Both the position numbers and the translations under genes were made by a program. Of a stretch of 64,000 nt of DNA, positions 12,501-21,000 are shown one piece after another; position 1 is the first letter of the stretch; every line of letters starts with the position of its first letter. The stretch covers positions 3,222,501-3,286,500 of the forward strand of contig CM036760.1 of assembly GCA_020796225.1 (NCBI GenBank), given 5' to 3'. Below the pieces are notes generated by a model. The model did no database searches. It saw only the letters and a program-made list of their open reading frames with translations, and was not told the DNA's origin. Source of the stretch: Arion vulgaris. Taxonomy: Eukaryota > Mollusca > Gastropoda > Stylommatophora > Arionidae.

Positions 12501-15372
12501 CACCAGCTAACATATTGTGTTACCACGTACGAATGTTTCAGGTGTGTTATGTCAAGAATGTTATATGTGAAATATCTCATACGATTCATTATAGGTATGA
12601 CACTGATTATGTATTTTAAATGGCATCAATTTTAAAGTGCAAACATTTCACGAATGGTTCACAAAAAGAGCATTGTTCAACACAATCTTTCTCCCCACAT
12701 TATGATATCAGTTCCAAACATGGACGCTGACATTAAATGACTAAAGAAAACTAGTCACGACAGAGATGAAGTGTCAACGCAGAATGCTGGGTGTAACAAG
12801 AAGAACTGGTTGAGAAATGAAAACATCAAGAAAAAAGTGGGTACAACATGAGTACTGACCTTCAACAAGAAACAATAAATTAAATGGTTCTGCCACATAA
12901 TCAGATTACCAACAGACAGTGCACCACAGAGAGCAATGTTGCTCCGATACACTGGATACAAAGCAAAAGGTCGGCCGCGCAAAAGGTGAACCTCAGAGAT
13001 AACAGAGGCGGCGAAAGACACTATTTATGAAGCACACACAAAAGCCATGTGCTAGAAATCTCTTCTTACCCTGAAGTTGTGAGGCAAATCAGGATTGGAG
13101 AAGAGAAAGAAAGACAAAGCGCATAGAGAGGCTCGCTCCAGGTGTCTCCTTTATCGACATAACGATGAAAGGCAAAACAGGATTAGAGAATAGATAAATA
13201 GATTGAGACAAGTTATTTCATTTTGTTTATAGAGTTATTCATGTAACAGAGATGTACATGGTGGGATTGTTATGTTATGCTTTTGCAATCGACATCATGA
13301 CACAAAGGGCATTCCCATGCGTACTCTGTCCTTCGTTGCAGTAGCCCTCCTAAAGTCCAGTAAAGGTGGATTGGTTTATATTTTGTATACATATTTTTAA
13401 ACACTAGTAAGTACGAGATGTTTGCGGTACCTGTCATGAAAGAGACATCACGAGAAGTCAGATCCCATGCATGAACTTGTTTGCGATATAAAGGAAGACT
13501 GCAGTAAAATTGTGTACCAAAGGCGAAACACTTAAAAATAAAATAAGCTAGTTTTATACAATACAAAAAACAAGACAGCGACATTTCGATCGAAAAGCCT
13601 TCATCAAGAAAAGGATACAGAACAAACGGAATGGAAGCTATGGTCCTAGACATTAGACATCACAGACAGAAGGTAATTCCTAACTGCCCTAACATCGATT
13701 GTCGGAGAGTTTAGAATGGACAAGAAAGATGTTCTTCGGTCTCTTGGCGACCTCTTGTTGGATGATGACACTAAAATGGATAAGGAATCTACCTAACGAT
13801 TTAAGGAATGTATAATTACAATGTGTACATATAAGAGAGACAGAGAGAGGGAGAGAGAACGAGAGAGAGATTGAAGTTTGTTTATCCAGCGAGCCACACG
13901 AACCTTCAGTATTCATATTCATCGACTTCTTTAGTAGGTGACTGAGCACCTATGGGTCTGCCCGGAGTACTATTACGTTGTTTCAGTAACCAATAGCATT
14001 ATAAGTTATAGAAGACTGAACAAGAATAACAGACTTAAGAATGCAGAAGACCAGACACCCACATGTGACTGAAATCTGAGAGGCAAGACGGGTAGGGGAA
14101 GACCAAAAGAGACATGGAGACGAAGTGTAGACAGAGAGAGAAGAGGCGGGAAAAACCTGGAATATCTCTGCCACGTTTCCTACGTCACTAAGGTGGGTGT
14201 TGCGTGGGGTTTACAGTTATGTATGAAACGAAATGCTACAGTAACCACCCATATGCGCGCAGTAAGTTCTGTATAGATGGAATTTGGATAACTGAGGGAA
14301 AAGCCGAAGGATTGACTTCATTGCATAGGGTTTTACCCCACACGGCTCGGTCCCTCTCTGCAGAAATGGCACGCCACCTGCCGAGAGTATTGCACAAAGC
14401 ACGAACTCCATAGCTCCGGCAACAATCCTAGGGGTCTCTGGAAAATATGCACTCGTGAACAGAAGGGCGCGGTCCGGATTCGAACCCACGACCTTCGACT
14501 CACAAGGCATAGGGCTTAACCACTTAGCCACAGAGACCCCTGGAATTTGGATAAATGGAAGAACAAACATAGCCTTTCAAAACAACTAAAAATAATAGGA
14601 AAATGAGTTGATATGAAAACAAAGATGAGAATAATAAAGGCACACATATTCCCAGTGGCAACGTATGCGTGTTAAATATGTATATTTAACAAGTCTGTGG
14701 CTGGCATGGCTACAATATAGAGGGAGCTGCCATGGACCGAAATGACATTCTTAACGTATTGAGAGAGTTTTTTTCCGAAAAGAGTAGTTTCAGGACTGGA
14801 ATCCCTCGCTGACCAGACTGATAGAGATGGGTGTTGATATTGGTGCAGCTCGAAAAGAACGACATACTAAAAATGCAAAGAGATTGATTAATCAACATCA
14901 AACTGACGTGTTGGGCCGCTGGACGATGCTGGATTTGTTGGGGCGAAGATCGGAGCACCTATGGACGTGTTCTGGATGCTATGATGATAGTCCTCATATA
15001 ACTGATAACAAGTCAATGAATAAAAACATAATATACCTTTTAATAGAAGAGTCATACATATGCCATGGACAGGGAAAAGAATAAATAGATTTATACAGAG
15101 CAAACTCACAATGAAGGAAAAACTGGCTGATGTTACTAGAGCAAACTCACAATGAAGGAAAAACTGGCTGATGTTACTAGAGCAAACTCACAATGAAGGA
15201 AAAACTGGCTGATGTTACAAAAAAGAATGAGAAGACTGGAGTTGTTTGAACATGTAAAAAATACTCGAAGGTTTGGGAAAGATCAATATGAAAGGAGGTA
15301 TCCTGGGAAAGATAAGAGAAGGAAGTCCACGGAGAAGATGCATTCAGAATGTGACTGATGATTATCTATGAA

Positions 15373-15412
<40 letters not shown>

Positions 15413-17889
15413 TGTTCAAAAACTGTTAAGCTATTAGATACTTGTGAAGTACTGTAACGCAAATTGTTTCATCATTGAGTACAATTATAATAGTAAAGTG
15501 TAATACAGCACTATATGATACCATTTTTCTGTACACATTATCATGTTAGAGTCAAAAGTAGACACTGATAGCAAAGAAAAGAAAATCGAAACAAAAGTGT
15601 CTACGACAATTCTCAAACATTTCAAGAAAAGAGAAGACCCGTAACGACGAGCACATCAAATGGTTTGGACATACACCAAGAAAACGCCCACAAATTGCTT
15701 TAACTGTGTAAATATACTGTGTAAACATACCTAAAGAGCGTCCGTGTAAAAGAAGGATTGATGAAATATTTGAAGATGTAAACTCTACAGTGTACACAAA
15801 GGCGCATTCCAAGCGTATCTTCTTAATCTAACTATGAAAGGCAAAACAGGAATATATAATAAATTTAGATCATCTGCAAAAAGCTATTTCTTATTTTTCA
15901 TGTCAGTTTGCCTACACGCTCTGATATAACCTAAAAAGCCCGTCCTTAGGTCGAAAGTGCGTACCTAAAGAGGCGTTAATTCAGTACATACAGTGCCGGA
16001 TTAGGCTAGCGCAGGGCCCGTAGCAAATTTTAGCGCGGGGCCCTAGGTTTTGTATGATAATAAAATAAAACACAACTTTTACAAACAAACTTGTCTCGAT
16101 TTAATGTGAGCAAATTTAGAGATAATACTAAACAAATCAATTTCTCTAAGTAAATTCAATGTTCAACGACATAAGGTGAGGTTATTTAGACGATCTTGTC
16201 CCATCATGTTTCTTAACTCACTTTTTATACGCTTTAATGTCGAAAAGAACGTTCTCCGCTGCAGTTAGTAATCATTAAAGACAAGTAAATTCGTAAGACT
16301 ATTTCTACATTTGGGAAACACGACTCTAATGAATTTTCCATTACAAGTTTATTAAATTGCAGTTCAAGAGCCTCATGCTTTTCGTTGCTAATAGCAGCAG
16401 CTACATTAGTTTTACAGCAGTAGACGACTAAGATGGTTGTGACATGTGAGAAGAATGGAAACTTGCCGCATACCAAAACAAATGTTGTTCTGTGAACTTT
16501 CGGAGGAAGAGGCACCAGGGAAGACCACTGCTCAGATATAAAGATGTCTGCAAAACCTCAATGAAAAACTTTTCTATAGATCCCAGCACATGGGAGGGAC
16601 TAGCTGATGACAGAGTTGTGTGGAAAGCCAAATTACGAAAGGGCGCAGAGTCTTTTGAGAAGAGACTTATGTATGAGCTGAACGACAAGAGAGAAAAGCG
16701 AAAACTCAGAAGTTGTCACAGTAAAACACTTGCCTATTGACCGTCTGTAAAGATGAAAAAGCCATAGACATTAGTTTTAGAAGTTCAATGAACTGCATAA
16801 GTTAGTCGCCTAGGCTTTCTTCCAAATCCTCTTTGTAAGAGTTGACAATATTTGGAGTTCTTTTCAAGATCTCTTCCTCTGTAATAGATTTTAACTGCCG
16901 AAGTATTCCAAATACACCAGTCACTCTATGGTACAGCCTAAATCAATAACTTTGCAAACAAAACAGAACAGTTGTCCTTTAGTTTCTGTATAACACAACC
17001 AATCTCTCACGTGAGTTTTGTTTGTTGGTGTATGTGTGTATGTGAAAAACGACGTTCGACAAAATCGTGGATTGTTTGAAGTTTGGCCATTCACCAATAT
17101 CGTTGGAGTACATTTTACTTTCGTTGTGTTTTGGCTTGTAGATGATGTTGCTACATTAGAAGCATTTGCTGTGCTTTCTGCCTCTCTTTGGCTTGAAGAT
17201 GATATGGCTAAATTGGAAGGACTTGCTATACATTCGATTTCAGTTTGTCTGGTGGAAAATGTGGCTAAATCGTGAAGAGTTGCTGATCTTAATGGTAGTA
17301 TTGGTAATGATGATTCTTCTAAGGCACTGCTTTCATCTACTACACAGTGAGACGCGACTTCTGTATTTTCTGCTTCGATTTCGTTGGATTCAGCACCATC
17401 ACAAACGACATCTAAAAATTCAGACAGCTTGCGTGTTTTTGATATAACATCTGGTAATTTTTTCCATTTTCATCTGTCACATAGGCGCGGGGCCCCCTAG
17501 AAGCGCGGGCCCGTAGCATTTGCTACTTCTGCTACTAGGCTAATCCGGCTCTGAGTACATAACAAACAAAACATGGATAGATAATAGATAGATAGACAGT
17601 GATGCTCTACGAGTTTTTACAAATCAAATGTGAGATAAATTACAGAAAGCCTGGGTACCGATAGTTTTATGTCAGTGTAAATACATTATCATCCACGCTT
17701 CGTCTGTTCTGACAGTATGTCCTTACAATGTCACCCACTGATGAATCATATATTTCCTTTAAAAATGTATTTGTCCAGAGATATGCCAAACTACTGAAGA
17801 GAAAACCAAAAGGATTTAAAGATTTCGAAACAGTAGAACAACCTGCTGACCCATCATCATCATGTTCATGTCAGAAAACTAGAACAAAG
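419..17889 (+). CDS. POGLUT2: POGLUT2/3-like protein O-glucosyltransferase, 3' part of gene (5 exons seen)
   Basis: Spliced gene whose five visible exons (419-591, 8511-8744, 9871-10080, 12452-12541, 17779-17889) match, in order, the CAP10/GT90 catalytic domain of the KDEL-motif protein O-glucosyltransferases. Known role of the family: transfer of glucose from UDP-glucose to serine in EGF repeats of Notch, fibrillin and similar proteins, in the ER lumen. Landmarks seen: GDWPLE and SWCGS in the first exon, FWRGRDS in the second, [16 protein letters not shown] in the third, then the basic, Cys-containing C-terminal stretch CSCQKTRTK just before the expected KDEL-type end. The 5' exons (signal peptide, filamin-like domain) lie before the window. 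The final exon is not certain and may lie in the 52-bp array that follows. Frame problems exist at both ends of the second exon. POGLUT2 versus POGLUT3 cannot be told apart here. Confidence 0.82.
700..815 (-). mobile_element. PLE terminal remnant
   Basis: Matches, in reverse, the 3' terminal region of the Penelope-like elements at 42.5 and 46.3 kb: gtagttttacaaaatac near 724, then gaaacgtttcgaccaaaagg and cttttatcaag. No coding sequence remains. Confidence 0.6.
816..1169. other. stretch without a recognised gene
   Basis: Intronic AT-rich DNA of the POGLUT gene. I see no exon, repeat member or RNA gene here. Confidence 0.4.
1170..1660 (-). pseudogene. two LINE C-terminal tail fragments
   Basis: On the minus strand, degraded coding text of the pattern [12 protein letters not shown]...[11 protein letters not shown]...ELARDK appears near 1420-1180. 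A related piece lies at 1655-1490. This is the basic C-terminal end common to RTE/Jockey-type LINE proteins, also present at 7560-7835. Stops interrupt it. Confidence 0.5.
1750..2655 (+). other. mostly unassigned; short LINE scrap
   Basis: Around 1880-1930 a short open segment ([12 protein letters not shown]) resembles the RNase H LINE text [14 protein letters not shown] read on the minus strand at 6232-6453. The rest, 1990-2655, shows no gene or repeat I can name. Confidence 0.3.
2672..2925 (+). mobile_element. SINE A copy, full length with TSD
   Basis: Flanked by near-identical direct repeats: gaatgtcgatttccca at 2656-2671 and gaatgtcgattccca at 2926-2940. This fixes both ends. The element starts cgcacgtgtgttgccagggc and ends shortly after ggtcgatagg. 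This start matches the first bases of the RTE LINE at 53273. Confidence 0.85.
3170..3560 (-). repeat. dispersed repeat, family E-like
   Basis: 3395-3545 contains catttggagctatggtgctt, cggtgatgagttcggtttt and ccccagccgacctgcaaggc, closely repeated at 59985-60125. 3180-3310 (ttttatcgactgtctccgac) resembles 25310-25385. No coding potential is seen. Confidence 0.6.
3715..4093 (-). pseudogene. RTE LINE C-terminal fragment, distal part
   Basis: Reading down the minus strand from 4093: [30 protein letters not shown] and [13 protein letters not shown], interrupted by stops. This is the C-terminal end of an RTE-type protein. It continues the piece at 5405-5575. The two halves are separated by the 1.3-kb insertion at 4094-5395. 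Confidence 0.65.
4094..5395 (-). mobile_element. 1.3-kb non-autonomous retroelement D, copy 1
   Basis: TSD gtatgaatc at 4085-4093 and 5396-5404. The plus-strand left end is ttcttcttcttcgatcg, i.e. a (GAA)n tail on the minus strand, so the element reads right to left. No long ORF: the open frames on both strands, up to 158 codons, show no domain and are not conserved in copy 2. Copy 2 lies at 44014-45256. Its 3' tail resembles those of SINE A, SINE B and family E. Confidence 0.75.
5405..5575 (-). pseudogene. RTE LINE fragment, proximal part
   Basis: The minus strand reads [20 protein letters not shown], then TNKI, the conserved YGSETW block of RTE/CR1-like reverse transcriptases. It then breaks at the element D insertion and resumes at 4093. 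Confidence 0.65.
5558..5805 (+). mobile_element. SINE B copy
   Basis: Landmarks: ggggcccaaatttggggtgt, cgcatgtcgtaagagacgat, atgcgtttaggggcctacca, atatcacaaagagtgatt, and a gaagaagaagaagaag tail. Inverted copies lie at 60460-60735 and 60736-60885. The central cgtaagagRcgaYtaa is shared with SINE A. Confidence 0.8.
5860..6460 (-). pseudogene. RNase H-type LINE fragment
   Basis: Minus frame 6453-6232 reads [37 protein letters not shown] and [14 protein letters not shown], like the end of the RNase H domain of I/Jockey-group LINEs. A sister fragment on the plus strand at 13680-13800 contains [17 protein letters not shown]. The rest is interrupted. Confidence 0.5.
6590..6765 (+). repeat. two tandem copies of an about 80-bp unit
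   Basis: Two imperfect units, each running from catcattacttgcgatg through ataactcgaggttag and tcgatcaacagcagaag to ggtgtaatcat. They differ in an internal TTA/ATT run. Confidence 0.75.
6789..6951. mobile_element. MITE 1 (163 bp, hAT-like)
   Basis: Terminal inverted repeats (TIRs): cagtggctgctcgt at the left and acgagccgccactg at the right. The 8-bp flanks attatgcg (6781-6788) and attatgca (6952-6959) match at 7 of 8. No coding capacity. A second copy is at 10730-10888. Confidence 0.8.
6960..7555. other. stretch without a recognised gene
   Basis: AT-rich POGLUT intron sequence. The only open frame (7351-7169, minus) has no recognisable features. Confidence 0.35.
7560..7835 (-). pseudogene. 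LINE C-terminal tail fragment
   Basis: Minus strand: [35 protein letters not shown] and [12 protein letters not shown], split over two frames. Same protein tail as at 1170-1440. Confidence 0.55.
7871..8124 (+). mobile_element. SINE A copy
   Basis: Starts gcccgtttgttgtcggggct, includes acatgtcgtaagactgatgt and ctaccctagtaaataaaaag, and ends ggagcgttcggagaagaag. Short direct repeats close to aaatgaaa flank it. Confidence 0.8.
8511..8744 (+). CDS. POGLUT2: POGLUT-like exon B (FWRGRDS sugar-nucleotide motif)
   Basis: After acceptor atactcccag the frame reads [54 protein letters not shown] and ISFLNF, a strong match to the GT90 core. The donor AAG|gtaagt is at 8745. Just before it the frame hits TAA at 8740-8742, inside a T run where the family has N-F-F-K. 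Two missing T's would restore phase 0 for the next exon. This is either a homopolymer error in the assembly or real decay. The exon has no ATG. Confidence 0.78.
8745..9170 (+). other. intron stretch, one unrecognised open frame
   Basis: 8831-9067 (+) is open for 78 codons but has no splice borders fitting the POGLUT phases and no family I recognise. I treat it as non-coding. Confidence 0.3.
9175..9770 (-). pseudogene. two abutting LINE scraps
   Basis: 9175-9380 (+) carries the recurring block ending gaagRagatcggagcacctatggacRtgt. 9765-9440 (-) carries the LINE tail that reads [18 protein letters not shown] and then a degraded [11 protein letters not shown]...[10 protein letters not shown]. 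The latter family also occurs at 37935-38170 (+) and 45620-45975 (-). Confidence 0.6.
9871..10080 (+). CDS. POGLUT2: POGLUT-like exon C ([14 protein letters not shown] core)
   Basis: Acceptor ttccacacag and donor AAG|gttagt bound 70 intact codons, phase 0 to phase 0. The translation contains [51 protein letters not shown] and WAKEHDQK, the most conserved block of POGLUT2/3. This exon alone settles the family. Confidence 0.9.
10090..10335 (-). pseudogene. LINE C-terminal tail fragment
   Basis: On the minus strand, [20 protein letters not shown] followed by a degraded [15 protein letters not shown]. The same tail is better preserved on the plus strand at 61985-62215. Confidence 0.5.
10610..10930 (+). 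pseudogene. RNase H LINE scrap split by MITE 2
   Basis: 10613-10729 and 10889-10930 together resemble 14690-14820 (gagagagtYtttycMraa then agtttcaggaYtgRgaatccc). The MITE at 10730-10888 sits inside this LINE text. Confidence 0.5.
10730..10888. mobile_element. MITE 2 (159 bp, hAT-like)
   Basis: Perfect 8-bp TSD agtttcag at 10722-10729 and 10889-10896. Ends cagtggcgattcgt and acgagccgccactg. Shares aaaaccatgatttWtccg with MITE 1. Confidence 0.88.
11057..11327 (+). repeat. 20-bp tandem repeat, about 14 copies
   Basis: Unit aacattcaactatcaatctg. Several units carry one-base gaps or small losses. Confidence 0.93.
11328..12221. other. no gene recognised; diverged short repeats
   Basis: 11640-11940 contains loosely repeated text around ctctctgaatcgctg and ctgtYcctgKgt, like an old minisatellite. 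No exon or RNA gene seen. Confidence 0.35.
12222..12295 (+). mobile_element. SINE A 3' fragment
   Basis: Only the tail: catcagatcacatacaagtc, caagtgctcgatatgggacg, ending near gaagacgaag. Confidence 0.6.
12452..12541 (+). CDS. POGLUT2: POGLUT-like exon D
   Basis: Acceptor catccatcag and donor CAG|gtgtgt bound 30 codons, phase 0 to phase 0: [16 protein letters not shown], then [14 protein letters not shown]. This matches the family segment that follows the WAKDHD block (QEFA...L, CYY..LFQ). Confidence 0.85.
12720..13180 (+). pseudogene. LINE 3' coding fragment
   Basis: Plus-strand text [23 protein letters not shown] and AKGRPRK-like words, with stops. A matching fragment on the minus strand at 57480-57840 reads [20 protein letters not shown]. 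Confidence 0.55.
13480..13620 (-). mobile_element. PLE terminal remnant
   Basis: Minus strand: cttgatgaaggcttttcgat, then cgaaatgtc and, further on, ttttgtattgtataaaac. This is the PLE 3' terminal region without coding sequence. It keeps the sequence closest to a hammerhead core (TTGATGA). Confidence 0.6.
13680..14175 (+). pseudogene. LINE scraps (RNase H end and C-terminal tail)
   Basis: 13690-13790 reads [30 protein letters not shown]. An (AG)n run follows at 13833-13873. 14040-14165 carries a tail (gaagaccaaaagagacatgg) that recurs at 52540-52650. Confidence 0.5.
14292..14541 (-). mobile_element. tRNA-derived SINE C with 13-bp TSD
   Basis: TSD ggaatttggataa at 14279-14291 and 14542-14554. 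On the minus strand the head has an A box (tggctaagtgg) and a perfect B box (ggttcgaatcc), as in a pol III tRNA promoter. It then runs into an unrelated body of about 170 bp. A similar tRNA-like head lies at 38684 (+). Confidence 0.85.
14680..15075 (+). pseudogene. LINE scraps with recurring dispersed block
   Basis: 14725-14810 matches the LINE text at 10670 (acattcttaacRYattgaga). 14810-15010 carries a block (gatgggtgttgatattggtg, tgattaatcaacatc, gaagatcggagcacctatgg) that recurs at 51500-51680 (+), 59725-59800 (+) and 61170-61370 (-). Confidence 0.6.
15098..15217 (+). repeat. 41-bp tandem repeat, three copies
   Basis: Unit from agagcaaactcacaatgaag to ctgatgttact. It was triplicated inside a LINE C-terminal scrap: the text after the last copy continues as [15 protein letters not shown]. 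Confidence 0.9.
15218..15870 (+). pseudogene. LINE tail scraps and GA microsatellite
   Basis: 15220-15360 and 15550-15850 carry degraded basic LINE tails ([13 protein letters not shown]; a second near ggacatacaccaagaaaacg). An (AG)n tract spans about 15370-15410. Confidence 0.45.
15991..17553 (-). mobile_element. hAT transposon copy 1 (internal deletion, nested insertion)
   Basis: Perfect 8-bp TSD agtacata at 15983-15990 and 17554-17561. Ends cagtgccggattag and ctaatccggctctg, with GC-rich subterminal cgcggggccc blocks. The minus strand keeps an N-terminal coding stretch (about 17455-17040: [20 protein letters not shown], then Ser/Thr-rich text) and the last transposase codons (about 16400-16230). 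The middle is missing. A LINE fragment is inserted at 16415-16767. Confidence 0.92.
16415..16767 (+). mobile_element. LINE 3' fragment nested in hAT copy 1
   Basis: The hAT text acattagtttta is duplicated on both sides (16403-16414 and 16768-16779), which marks the insertion. Inside, the plus strand reads [38 protein letters not shown] and [14 protein letters not shown], a typical LINE C-terminus. Related text lies at 32670-32870. Confidence 0.85.
17779..17889 (+). CDS. POGLUT2: POGLUT-like exon E (basic C-terminal segment before the ER-retention signal)
   Basis: Acceptor tatttgtccag and donor AAG|gtaact bound 37 codons in phase 0: [37 protein letters not shown]. In the family this segment runs straight into a terminal KDEL/REEL-type signal, so one very short coding exon should follow. 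The 52-bp satellite starts about 120 bp downstream. An upstream in-frame ATG at 17728 is intronic by this model. Confidence 0.8.
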
Positions 17890-18006
17890 GTAACTTTGAG
17901 TATATTGTACACACTACATGAAGTTTATTGAAAAATATGTATATTCTTTTTGTATCTATGTGTTTTGTTTAACTTATTGATTGTGTCATCTTCTTCTTCT
18001 TCTTCT

Positions 18007-21000
18007 TCTTTTACTCTCAGACTTCAACTTAGAGCATGATGAACTGACAGATTCTTATTCTTTTACTCTCAGACTTCAACTTAGAGCATGATGAACTGAC
18101 AGATTATTATTCTTTTACTCTCAGACTTCAACTTAGAGCATGATGAACTGACAGATTATTATTCTTTTACTCTCAGACTTCAACTTAGAGCATGATGAAC
18201 TGACAGATTCTTATTCTTTTACTCTCAGACTTCAACTTAGAGCATGATGAACTGACAGATTCTTATTCTTTTACTCTCAGACTTCAACTTAGAGCATGAT
18301 GAACTGACAGATTATTCTTCTTTTACTCTCAGACTTCAACTTAGAGCATGATGAACTGACAGATTATTATTCTTTTACTCTCAGACTTCAACTTAGAGCA
18401 TGATGAACTGACAGATTATTATTCTTTTACTCTCAGACTTCAACTTAGAGCATGATGAACTGACAGATTCTTATTCTTTTACTCTCAGACTTCAACTTAG
18501 AGCATGATGAACTGACAGATTATTATTCTTTTACTCTCAGACTTCAACTTAGAGCATGATGAACTGACAGATTCTTATTCTTTTACTCTCAGACTTCAAC
18601 TTAGAGCATGATGAACTGACAGATTATTCTTCTTTTACTCTCAGACTTCAACTTAGAGCATGATGAACTGACAGATAATTCTTCTTTTACTCTCAGACTT
18701 CAACTTAGAGCATGATGAACTGACAGATTCTTATTCTTTTACTCTCAGACTTCAACTTAGAGCATGATGAACTGACAGATTATTCTTCTTTTACTCTCAG
18801 ACTTCAACTTAGAGCATGATGAACTGACAGATTCTTATTCTTTTACTCTCAGACTTCAACTTAGAGCATGATGAACTGACAGATTATTCTTCTTTTACTC
18901 TCAGACTTCAACTTAGAGCATGATGAACTGACAGATTCTTATTCTTTTACTCTCAGACTTCAACTTAGAGCATGATGAACTGACAGATTCTTATTCTTTT
19001 ACTCTCAGACTTCAACTTAGAGCATGATGAACTGACAGATTATTCTTCTTTTACTCTCAGACTTCAACTTAGAGCATGATGAACTGACAGATTATTCTTC
19101 TTTTACTCTCAGACTTCAACTTAGAGCATGATGAACTGACAGATTCTTATTCTTTTACTCTCAGACTTCAACTTAGAGCATGATGAACTGACAGATTCTT
19201 ATTCTTTTACTCTCAGACTTCAACTTAGAGCATGATGCACTGACAGATTCTTCTTCTTTTACTCTCAGACTTCAACTTAGAGCATGATGAACTGACAGAT
19301 TCTTATTCTTTTACTCTCAGACTTCAACTTAGAGCATGATGAACTGACAGATTATTCTTCTTTTACTCTCAGACTTCAACTTAGAGCATGATGAACTGAC
19401 AGATTCTTATTCTTTTACTCTCAGACTTCAACTTAGAGCATGATGAACTGACAGATTATTCTTCTTTTACTCTCAGACTTCAACTTAGAGCATGATGAAC
19501 TGACAGATTCTTATTCTTTTACTCTCAGACTTCAACTTAGAGCATGATGAACTGACAGATTCTTATTCTTTTACTCTCAGACTTCAACTTAGAGCATGAT
19601 GAACTGACAGATTATTCTTCTTTTACTCTCAGACTTCAACTTAGAGCATGATGAACTGACAGATTCTTATTCTTTTACTCTCAGACTTCAACTTAGAGCA
19701 TGATGAACTGACAGATTCTTATTCTTTTACTCTCAGACTTCAACTTAGAGCATGATGAACTGACAGATTCTTATTCTTTTACTCTCAGACTTCAACTTAG
19801 AGCATGATGAACTGACAGATTCTTATTCTTTTACTCTCAGACTTCAACTTAGAGCATGATGAACTGACAGATTATTCTTCTTTTACTCTCAGACTTGAAC
19901 TTAGAGCATGATGAACTGACAGATTCTTCTTCTTTTACTCTCAGACTTCAACTTAGAGCATGATGAACTGACAGATTCTTCTTCTTTTACTCTCAGACTT
20001 CAACTTAGAGCATGATGAACTGACAGATTCTTATTCTTTTACTCTCAGACTTCAACTTAGAGCATGATGAACTGACAGATTATTCTTCTTTTACTCTCAG
20101 ACTTCAACTTAGAGCATGATGAACTGACAGATTCTTATTCTTTTACTCTCAGACTTCAACTTAGAGCATGATGAACTGACAGATTATTCTTCTTTTACTC
20201 TCAGACTTCAACTTAGAGCATGATGAACTGACAGATAATTCTTCTTTTACTCTCAGACTTCAACTTAGAGCATGATGAACTGACAGATTCTTATTCTTTT
20301 ACTCTCAGACTTCAACTTAGAGCATGATGAACTGACAGATTATTCTTCTTTTACTCTCAGACTTCAACTTAGAGCATGATGAACTGACAGATTCTTATTC
20401 TTTTACTCTCAGACTTCAACTTAGAGCATGATGAACTGACAGATTATTCTTCTTTTACTCTCAGACTTCAACTTAGAGCATGATGAACTGACAGATTCTT
20501 ATTCTTTTACTCTCAGACTTCAACTTAGAGCATGATGAACTGACAGATTCTTATTCTTTTACTCTCAGACTTCAACTTAGAGCATGATGAACTGACAGAT
20601 TATTCTTCTTTTACTCTCAGACTTCAACTTAGAGCATGATGAACTGACAGATTATTCTTCTTTTACTCTCAGACTTCAACTTAGAGCATGATGAACTGAC
20701 AGATTCTTATTCTTTTACTCTCAGACTTCAACTTAGAGCATGATGAACTGACAGATTCTTATTCTTTTACTCTCAGACTTCAACTTAGAGCATGATGAAC
20801 TGACAGATTCTTATTCTTTTACTCTCAGACTTCAACTTAGAGCATGATGAACTGACAGATTATTCTTCTTTTACTCTCAGACTTCAACTTAGAGCATGAT
20901 GAACTGACAGATTCTTCTTCTTTTACTCTCAGACTTCAACTTAGAGCATGATGAACTGACAGATTCTTCTTCTTTTACTCTCAGACTTCAACTTAGAGCA

